Below, piece by piece: positions 56,501-64,000 of a stretch of 64,000 nucleotides of DNA. The stretch is taken from NCBI GenBank assembly GCA_963693305.1, contig OY855915.1, positions 17,549,222 to 17,613,221 on the forward strand, read 5' to 3'. A program made the translations under genes and the position numbers. The DNA is from Meandrina meandrites (lineage: Eukaryota; Cnidaria; Anthozoa; Scleractinia; Meandrinidae). The notes beneath the pieces are model-generated. The model ran no database searches. It saw only the letters and a list, made by a program, of their open reading frames with translations, and was not told the DNA's origin. Position 1 is the first letter of the stretch. Each line of letters starts with the position of its first letter.

Positions 56501-59500
56501 AGCACGTGTTCGAATTCCGCTTTTTGATCTTTTTGTTATGCCATACAACGTACGGGTTCAAATACCTCTTCCAGGGTTAGGACTTTTGCAAAAAGGATGG
56601 CAACACTAGGAATTATTTACGCAACGGACGTACTTCTAATTATGACCAAGATCGTTTGCCTCCATTTCAGTTACTTTAAACTACAAACCCTGTAAACCAT
56701 ATGCATGCTTAATTATGTGCACCAATTTTTCAAAATCAGGGTAGTTTTCTACAGGCTTTTAAATTTCTCTGAAACAAAGTCGGTGACCTCCAATTATTTT
56801 CATATATCTCAGACACAAGTTACTCATCATCCGACCTCAGTAAAATTTTTTGAAAAATCTATGAACTAGAACATTTTTGTGCAAACGTCCTTAAGATAAC
56901 ATTCTCTTAGCCAGTTAAAAATTATATCTGCTTGTTAGTAAAATTGTAACGATCAATTTCTGTAAATAAATGATGTTGTTTTCATACATGGCACTTGTGG
57001 AGTCATATTTCATGATCAGTGTGTTTATTTTGTCGGTAAGCAAAATGCCAAGTTTGCTTTGGTTTTAACCTCAACAGTTCTGAAATTCATCAATCCTCCC
57101 GCTTATTCAGCAACCGACCTCGTTTTTACTTTCTTTGTTTTGCAGGCAGCTTTCATAACTATTAAAATGAACACTCCCATGTACATGTTTTGATTTATTA
57201 TGTTGAATCATTCCAGTCATGAATCGTGCTAGAATTCCTGCCATGAATCTCTCCAATAGTAGAAATTCTCAGTAGCCAAAAGTCTTGCTGGGATTTTTGC
57301 TGTGAATCTTGTCGAGATTTTGGCCACTGGCAATTGTGATCATTGGCAAGATTCCCAGCAAGATTATGGCTGTCGGGAATTTTGCCTCCCGCTGGGACTC
57401 CGCTGGGAATGAAAATCCAGGTGGACATATAATCTCGCCAGGATCCCCGCCGGGATCCCGCTAAGATCCGCCAAGATCCAAGTTCTGCTTTACAAGGGCA
57501 AGGCCTGTTCCAATTGTTGGTCGCTGGGCTCGTATTGAGAAAGCCACTGGGTTACGGGTTTGGTTATGGGTTTGCACTGGATATTCTGGATCTTTCACAT
57601 AATTTACATACAGTCAGAAGCTTGATTAAATTGGGCCTGAAGACTCTGTCATCCTAGAAAAGTCAATGAGCATACTTCCCCACCCCCACCCCTAGCCCTG
57701 TAGGTTTGTTTTACCGGGCACTGCATCACTCTTATCATGCCTCTCTCCACCCAGGTGCGTATAAATGGGTACCGGCGAATTTATTGCCCAGGGCTGACCC
57801 TGCGAAGGACTAGCACCCCATCCAGGGAGAACTAAGAAATTAATACTCCTAGTCACTTAATATACAGAAACTGCATGGGATAAGCACCAGTCTGATGCAC
57901 CACTAGGCCATCTTCCTAGATAGGGCTAGGTCATGCTCATTGTTTGGTTTTCTTAATTTCTTTTGCTTTCATTGTACTGTATAACATTTAGAATTATGTT
58001 ACAAAATTTATAAATTCTATTTTCTTAGGTCTTAGCCTAGGTACAATACTTGGAATGCCATTTGCTGGCTTGCTGTGCGCATCAGACATTTGGGGAGGGT
58101 GGCCATCTGTATTTTATATTTTTGGTGAGTAAGTTAACCCAGCCAGCAATGACCAGTGCTTGAACCAATAGCTCAATCCCAACATGCTTAACCCTATACT
58201 CCTACCACTAGTCAGAATATACCCAGTGATGAAAATATGAATTTAAAATTTGATTTTTATTTTACGGTATGCTGTCTTTGCGATGACATCTCTAAATGTT
58301 AAGACAGATAGTCTTCTCAGGTAAGGACAATCATGGTTCTCCTGCATCTTCAAATTCACCAAGTAATTTATGGTTAGCAGCGGACGTTAAAGAACCCACA
58401 CACTTATCGCAACGAGTAGGGCACGGAGTTCCTGGTGTTGTGGTCTGGCCTTGTTCTGAAATTACATACTAGGTGTATCTGCAAAAGAAATTCCTCATTA
58501 ATTATTTTAATGCGCTATATAAATGTTGTTATTATTATCATTATTATTTATTATTATATTTGTGTATTTATTTAATATTTAATTTCTCAGGTGCTGTAGG
58601 TGTTATGTGGACTATTGTTTGGATGATGTTAACTTATGACAAACCAGCAAATCACCCCAGAATATCCATCAAGGAGAAAGAGTACATTCAGTCAACTATA
58701 GGGTCTGGACAGGATGTGATAACAAGAGTAAGACCCAATTATTTAACACAGCGTGTAACAGCTTATAACTACTGCACTTGTGCCTTGGTGAACCCCCAGT
58801 ATGACCCGAGCAATGATAACTTGATGCTAAAATATAGTTGTAGTATGAATACAATTATTGGTGAACATTAGTTATGATTGTATTTTCATATAAAAAGCTA
58901 CCATAGCAACAGTATAACCAGTCAAGACACAGCCTCATTTTAGCATCATATGATCTTAATTTATAACTCAAGAGTGAGCCTTCAACCCCTTTTTGTTGTT
59001 AAATAGTGATCAGCATGTTAAGTAGGGCTCAAAAATACTTGAATTCCAGCTTGCCCTTTGGACATTAGGAGCTCTCAAATTTTGCATGCCTCTCTTAATT
59101 TACTTTTTTTATTATTGTTTAGTGCTTTCAGACAACTTGCCTTTGCCTCAAGGCAAGTGGCTTCATAAAATCAGGAAAATCTTCATGTAATGGATCACCA
59201 GTTTTTATTTTTGATCCCTGCCAGGAGGCAATGTTTTGGAAAGTTCAAAAGAATAATCTGTGGAAAGGGGTTAAGAGCCACATTTACATAAATTACACAT
59301 TATTAAAATTAATTGGTTTGACCTACTCTCTTGGAATTTCTACATACAAGGTTGAGCAAAATGCTGGGTTTTTGCTGTTTCTTTTCAGAAATATAATACT
59401 CCATGGCTTAAGATTTGGACATCTCCAGCTGTATGGGCCATAATTGTAGCCAACTTCTGCGACACCTGGGGATTTTACACATTTCTCACTTGCTTACCGT

Positions 59501-61796
59501 CTTATTTTAAAGAAGTCCTCAATTTTTCAATTTCAGAGGTGTGTATAGATCTGTTAACAGTTTTTTTAGGTGCTACAGACAGTGGAAGATCAAGTCTCAT
59601 TAAAACTTTAATTTGGTGAAAGGGAGCTCTCCCATAGCTGTGAGTTGCATGTATGCATGAGTGTGAATCACTCATGGGAGGGATTTTTATCAATCTGATG
59701 CTATTTTTCTGTCTAATATTTGAATCAAACAGATCAATAATGCTTGTCTTTGTCAGTAGTTTTTGCATTGGGAAAAAGCAGTTCATACAATGTCATACAA
59801 AGAAAAAAACTATCCCTGCAGGTCTGGGACAGGTTACCAAATTTCACCATTTTTTGTGGGATTAAAAAGAAAGAATACATTCATTTTGAGAAGGGTTAGT
59901 GGTTTGAAGATCCTGGTGGGACTTCTCCTATCTGAGATATAGCTGAGCAAGCCAATCAGCGACACAGCATGGATCTATTTTGAATTTTTGGGGGAGCATC
60001 TCAGTGTCTCCCAAGCAGTGTTAGGCCCCATTTATATGGAAAGTGGATGATCCTAGCACTAGGATCATCCTCCTTTAATGTAAAATGGAATGATGATAGT
60101 GCTAGCATCATCCTAGTACTAGGATCATCCGAGCATGATATGTTTTCAGCTTTCAGTTTACATGTGGATTGCATTTGGCTCTAGTGGTAGGATCATCCTA
60201 GTGCTAGGATCATCCTATCTGAGATGAGGGATGATCCTAGCATTAGGGCCAAATGCAACCATTCACATGTATACTGAAAGCTGAAAACATATCACGCTCG
60301 GATGATCCTAGTACTAGGATGATCATAGCACTAGGATTATTCTGTTTTACATGAACGAAGTATGATCCTAGTGCTGGGAGCATCCTCTTTCCATGTAAAT
60401 GGCCCCTTAGAATTGAGTGTCTGAAGAGAAACACTCATTGACTAATAGGCTCAAAAATACTGCCTTCATCTTTGCTATACACAATCAACAGCAGTGGAGT
60501 ATGAGCCATTCCACAGCCGAAAATCTTTTTTTTGCCTTTTAGAATGGTATTGTGTCTGCCATTCCATTTGTAGTGGCTTACATAATTGGTGTTGGCGGTG
60601 GCCAGCTGGCGGACTGGCTACGTTATAGCAAGATATTAACCACTGGAGAAGTCAGAAAAGTTTTTGGTACTGCAGGTGAGTTTGAAGTATTCACCAATAT
60701 CCACCAATGTGGCAGTGCATGTATTTCTCTTAATAATATACATGAAAAAATTACTCGATTCTGATTGGCTGAGACTGAGTGCAGTTCAGAGGTAACACGA
60801 GTGCAAAAAGTGTAACACCAGTGCAAATTACAAATAGACGCGGACGAAAACAACGACCGGGGTTTTCGCTAGGTAAACAACAGTAAAACACCTAAAAGAT
60901 AGTTCTAAGAAACCAAATACAATTATTAGCACCTCATTCTGGCTAAATGTACGGAAAACGTCAAGCGAAGAGAAAAAAACATCGCCAACAAAATAGAGGA
61001 AAACGAGCCGGCAAGCCGAACTAACAGTTCTGCCCTAAAGTAAAAGGACAAAACCGTGACGACTTGTCTTGGAACCAGACCGCTTACAGAATGATAACCG
61101 ACAGCTACACTCGACAGGCATATAAATAAACAGGGATACATGTTTTTCAATCCGGCAAGTAAGTTCTTCGCCGACCAAGTTCTTCGCCGGTCTGTCATGG
61201 GAAAACGTCCAACTATAAAAGCGCGAAGTTCAACCGAAGAAGAAGTGGACGTGCTATGACAGTAGGAATTTTTTGGTTCCAAAATGTCAGAAGCACTTAC
61301 ATATCTGTAGTTTGTGGTGGCTTTTTGCATTTATCAACTGCCAGGTTTCTTTCATCTTTGGCCGCTCGAAGCTTACATCTCGGTTTCCAAAACGGCCGCC
61401 GTCCAATTCTTCAGTTACGCCGAGCTTTCAGTCTAATATGTACATTGTCTTTAGTCGGTCATTGTTAACCGAGTTGTGCTTCAAAAACGTTTGAAAAACC
61501 ACAAATTCCTAAGTTTACAGTACAACTGAATGAATCTGAATATTTCGCTCTTGTGAAAGTTTGAACTCGACATGTGTTTGCTGTGCTTCAACCAATCAAT
61601 TGAATGAAAAATCAGAAAAGGCGCGCGGTGTCAAAATTCAACTGGTTTTCTTTTTCTCTCTGTCCCTTTTTTCATGTATATTATTAATAAGTAATCACAT
61701 GATTTTTCTCGTGCAATTAGGAATAAATAAGCACTTGTAAATTTTTCAAAGACTACAAATTGCACTCGCCCTACGGGCTCGTGCAATTTTGTTACC

Positions 61797-61828
<32 letters not shown>

Positions 61829-63540
61829 TAATTGCACTCGAAATCATGTGATTACCTATACTAAATGCTTATGCACACATTGCGGATGACATTATAGGCA
61901 CACAAATGCATGCAGAAGGCTATGAAGCTGTAGTTCTTTGGACAAATTGCAAGCCTATCGTACTACTACTATAGGCATGCAATGTGTGCAGAGAGCTATA
62001 TAGCTGTAGACCTTTGTATACATTGCAGACCTATCATACCTCTTTATCTAAGAGGGCTTTGTAGACACGCATTGTAGACATTGTAAGCCTATCATACAAG
62101 CTTTATTGACATGCAATATGCCCAGAGATGTTTGTCGCTGTAGACCTTTGCACACATTGCAGACCTATCATACCTCATTTTATCTAAGAGGGCTTTGTAG
62201 ACACACATTGTAGACATTGTAACCCTATCATACAAGCATTATAGACATACAATGTGCCCGGAGATGTTTGTAGCTGTAGCCCTTTGCACACATTGCAGAC
62301 CTATCATACTAGAATTATAGGTAGCATTATGTGCCGAGAGCTATGTTGATGTAGCCCTTTGCGCACGTTTACGAGCCTATTGTTCTAGCATTATAGGCAT
62401 GCAATGTGTGCAGAGAATGTGTGCTATGTAGCATGCAATGTGTGGTATGTAGCTGTAGCCCTTTGCACATATTGCAGGCCTATCATACTAGTATTATAGG
62501 CCTGCAATATGTGCAGAGCGCTATGTAGCTGTAGCCTTATGACAGCATCAAAGGCAAGCCAGCATATCATTTAAGTATTGTTATTTTCCAGACTTTTCAC
62601 AAGCATTCATTTTACGTTTCCTTCAATTTGAAGGCTAACGTTTTTGTGCTGATTTTACCGTGACAGGTTTCCTTGTCCCAGCATGTCTCTTGGTGTCGAC
62701 AAGCTATGTTGGGTGTAACCACACCAGCCTAGCTGTTGTCCTGTTTTCATTGGCTCTTGGAATACAATCTCTCAACACATCTTGTTATACTGTCAATCAT
62801 TTGGATATTGCCCCTCGATTTGCTGGTATTCTTATGGGGATAGCTAATTCAGTAGGTACAATCCCTGGGATTATTGCTCCTTATGTGGTTGGACTGTTAA
62901 CTGACAATCAGGTAATTCACCCGTTTTAAATTGGTTTGTTCAAAAACCTCACTTACATTATAAAATAGGAATGAGCAATTTCTGGAATTTAGATTGCAAA
63001 ACACATTACACTTTTTAGACGGATACAGGGACCTTTAGATATCAGACCTAATTCTAGATTTAATCCGGATACATCTGTCAGAGCGCAATATAAGAAGCTG
63101 TAAACACAATTTTTGGGAAAAGCTTCATGAATTTTAGCCGGTGATTTGCCTCAAAACATCCGCTGGAGATCCGGCGGATGCCAAGTCTAGTTGAGAGCAC
63201 TGCGAACTACAAGATAATCGATTATGGCATCCTGGTACAATATATGTAATTTATTTTTGTAGATTAATTATTTATCTTTTAATGTTCGGTATTTCTCTTT
63301 CCTTTTCAGCCAACAAGAGCACAGTGGCAGATAGTATTTTTCATATCAGCCGGTGTGTATGTAGCTGGTTGTCTTGTTTATCTACTCTTTGGGAGTGGAA
63401 GAGAACAACCGTGGAACACACCATACGAGGATCTATTAGTGCCTGTTAATATTGCTCGGGAACCAAGAAAGCCTGTCACAGTAGACATTCTTTCAATTAA
63501 CAATGCAGACAACATTCACATAGATTCATCACCCTCTTAA
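50550..63540 (+). CDS. SLC17A5-like: SLC17-family (sialin-type) anion transporter
   Basis: Ten exons: 50550-50801, 52519-52552, 53572-53771, 55963-56050, 58029-58124, 58591-58727, 59389-59538, 60543-60675, 62667-62911, 63310-63540 (stop TAA). They total 1566 bp, or 521 aa. All introns are GT-AG and all phases join. The protein has the 12-segment MFS pattern. Diagnostic stretches are [15 protein letters not shown] (TM1; R46 aligns with the Arg mutated in human Salla disease), [40 protein letters not shown] (H170), and [20 protein letters not shown]. Sialin exports sialic and uronic acids from lysosomes with protons; other SLC17 members carry glutamate, ATP or phosphate, so the substrate is inferred. 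The N-terminal tail shows no clear acidic dileucine signal. The start at 50550 is the ATG that opens this exon's frame before TM1. Introns host many elements. Confidence 0.95.
51230..51270. repeat. AAGCGATGACGTCAT palindrome
   Basis: AAGCGATGACGTCATTTTAT is mirrored by GACGTCATCGGTTAATGCTG-type sequence within 40 bp. A sister hairpin with AAGCGATGACATCAT occurs at 32276-32313. Both are in first introns. The palindrome contains CRE-like TGACGTCA cores, but regulatory use is not shown. Confidence 0.4.
51688..52150 (+). repeat. Dispersed repeat, sister of 34556-35025
   Basis: Same orientation and order of landmarks as 34556-35025 (see that entry). It also ends with CATCGCTTCTGCATGCAT. It lies in the first intron of the transporter gene (50802-52518). 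Confidence 0.65.
52642..52858. mobile_element. 217-bp near-perfect palindromic MITE
   Basis: The left half, starting CAGTGCGACTACTTGAACCA, is mirrored almost base for base, ending GAGTAGTCGCACT. The flanks are TA on the left and ATA on the right. It is related to the MITE at 6230-6433. TA flanks suggest mobilisation by a Tc1/mariner-type enzyme. It lies in the second intron of the transporter. Confidence 0.75.
54003..55390. mobile_element. 1.4-kb hAT-like element
   Basis: The inverted ends CAGGCCTTCTGACAGGGTGC (54003-54022) and their complement ending at 55390 are perfect over more than 20 bp. TTTGTT flanks both sides (53997-54002 and 55391-55396); counting one more base on each side gives an 8-bp repeat with one mismatch. 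CCCGCACAAT-type motifs repeat near both ends. A frame at 54502-54978 is not recognisable as a transposase. It lies in the third intron of the transporter. Confidence 0.7.
56092..57496. mobile_element. 1.4-kb element with GGGATCCCGCC-repeat ends
   Basis: CTTGTAAA at 56092 is mirrored by TTTACAAG ending at 57496. Inside each end are tandem units built on GGGATCCCGCC and AAGATCC (about 56108-56270 and 57210-57478, inverted). The central kilobase has no recognisable protein. It lies in the fourth intron of the transporter. Confidence 0.6.
57735..57915 (-). repeat. SINE-like repeat related to 366-574
   Basis: On the minus strand it starts GATGGCCTAGTGGTGCATCA, has CTGGATGGGGTGCTAGTCCT in the middle and ATTCGCCGGTACCCATTTAT further on. 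The latter two also occur in the 366-574 repeat region (ATTCGCCGGTACCCATTTAT at 419-438). It lies in the fourth intron of the transporter. Confidence 0.5.
58728..59388 (+). other. Transporter intron 6, nothing recognised
   Basis: There are no repeat borders and no recognisable coding sequence. The donor GTAAGA and acceptor TTTTCAG are canonical. Confidence 0.6.
60024..60406. mobile_element. 383-bp MITE with GGCCCC ends, TTA borders
   Basis: The ends read GGCCCCATTTATATGGAAAG and, inverted at the right, CTTTCCATGTAAATGGCCCC. TTA occurs at both borders (60021-60023 and 60407-60409). GGATGATCCTAG-type palindromes repeat throughout. The 3-bp TTA borders fit PIF/Harbinger-type insertion. It lies in the seventh intron of the transporter. 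Confidence 0.65.
60734..61683. mobile_element. 950-bp TTAA-flanked element
   Basis: TTAA at 60730-60733 and 61684-61687 brackets perfect inverted ends TAATATACATGAAAAAA and TTTTTTCATGTATATTA. The interior has no recognisable transposase; the frame 60926-61330 on the minus strand is not supported by motifs. It lies in the eighth intron of the transporter. Confidence 0.65.
61689..61857. repeat. Hairpin repeat abutting the TTAA element
   Basis: AGTAATCACATGATTTTTCT...AATTAGGAATAAATAAGCAC is mirrored by GTGCTTATTTATTCCTAATT...AAATCATGTGATTACCT. Arms are about 65 bp around a short centre with CCCTACGGGCTCGTGC. It is non-coding. Confidence 0.65.
61870..62540 (+). repeat. Degenerate minisatellite in transporter intron 8
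   Basis: Repeated blocks contain TAGCTGTAG-CCTTTG, CACATTGCAGACCTATCATAC, and TATAGGCATGCAATGTG in varying order. Two longer blocks share CTAAGAGGGCTTTGTAGACAC (about 62049-62069 and 62186-62206). Spacing varies from roughly 110 to 160 bp. Confidence 0.65.
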
Positions 63541-63690
63541 GCTGATTTATTATAATATTCTGACTACACTAGCACGAGACATTCAATGTGAAAGTTTATT
63601 GAGGATACGTTAGTCAGTCATCTAATGCAAAAGATATCCTGATAGAGACAAAGAAAGGGAAATGAAATAACGAAATACAAGACTAGGAAA

Positions 63691-64000
63691 TTAAATACCC
63701 AAACTCTTAGAAACTGACAATCTCGAATCTAAACTATCATCAACATAGCCATCCTTAGCAGAGACAGTCTTCCATCTACCATGTCTTTGGAAAAGCCTGT
63801 CCGCTACACCTGCATTAGCGGCAGCTGAGGCGCCGCCTGCTCTTAAAGAGTGGGTGCTAGACAGGGAAATATCGGGGACAATATCCTTAAAACTAGCCTT
63901 AAAATAATCTCTGATACTTGAATAACTTATTGGCTTATTCACAGAAATTAGGGTATGACCTGACTTAGTCTTAGACAGAGCCCTAAAAACGTAATGAGTA
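63691..64000 (-). CDS. Tyrosine recombinase, C-terminal part
   Basis: The frame is open from the right window edge to a TAA at 63691-63693, giving about 102 residues. It contains THYVFRALSKTKSGHT, then THSLRAGGASAAANAGV (HxxR box), RHGRWKT (second catalytic His) and KDGYVDDSL (tyrosine nucleophile). These are the C-terminal H-R-H-Y residues of tyrosine recombinases; the N-terminal Arg box lies outside. The HSLRAGGASAAANAG pattern is typical of recombinases in YR retrotransposons (DIRS/Ngaro type) and Crypton-like elements of invertebrates. Cleavage and rejoining of DNA is the known family activity. It lies tail to tail with the transporter, whose stop is only 150 bp away. No disabling change is visible in this part. 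Confidence 0.8.
   Translation of the reverse strand, partial: THYVFRALSKTKSGHTLISVNKPISYSSIRDYFKASFKDIVPDISLSSTHSLRAGGASAAANAGVADRLFQRHGRWKTVSAKDGYVDDSLDSRLSVSKSLGI

Noticed and set aside
1..64000. CRISPR array, operon or prokaryotic defence system
   Set aside because: All recognised genes are intron-containing animal genes; tandem repeats here are minisatellites or element ends without spacer-repeat regularity.

Overview
The window looks like nuclear DNA of an invertebrate animal, most plausibly an anthozoan cnidarian such as a stony coral or sea anemone. Genes are split into short exons with GT-AG introns. The DNA between exons is AT-rich and packed with miniature inverted-repeat elements, foldback elements and tRNA-derived SINEs. 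A tyrosine-recombinase gene of the kind carried by YR transposons runs off the right edge. The taxonomic call is an inference: no ribosomal or mitochondrial marker is present.

Three host genes can be reconstructed. (1) 1421-6715 (+) holds the last five exons of an arylsulfatase-B-like sulfatase; its 5' exons lie left of the window. (2) 26148-36415 (-) is a complete seven-exon paralogue of the same sulfatase (493 aa, signal peptide, formylglycine CSPTR motif). The two genes are tail to tail with the same intron positions and phases, so they are a duplicated pair. (3) 50550-63540 (+) is a complete ten-exon SLC17-family (sialin-type) MFS transporter of 521 aa. The sulfatase and the transporter are head to head. 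Sulfatases of this family strip sulfate from glycosaminoglycans in lysosomes, and sialin-type carriers export acidic sugars from lysosomes, so the neighbourhood could be functionally themed; that link is inference.

Layout: 1-1420, sulfatase intron or 5' region with SINE remains; 1421-6715, sulfatase copy 1; 6734-12586, a composite element starting 18 bp after the copy-1 stop codon, carrying relics of a coding sequence and a nested 2.5-kb foldback; 13966-15499 and 15873-20687, two more foldbacks; 21521-24690, an inverted-repeat element with a 1.2-kb TTAA insertion; 26148-36415, sulfatase copy 2 with intronic elements; 36577-36915, a degenerate copy of the DNA just upstream of the transporter; 37061-49479, a 12.4-kb palindromic block with several nested insertions; 50550-63540, the transporter, each long intron hosting a different element; 63691-64000, tyrosine recombinase.

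The most interesting content is the repeat architecture. Six elements have TTAA at both ends (one with a single-base change). Several insertions can be polarised inside this one sequence because the other palindrome arm or a neighbouring tandem unit preserves the empty site. Copy 1 of the sulfatase also has a remodelled exon with a 12-codon loss and a 19-codon gain relative to copy 2.
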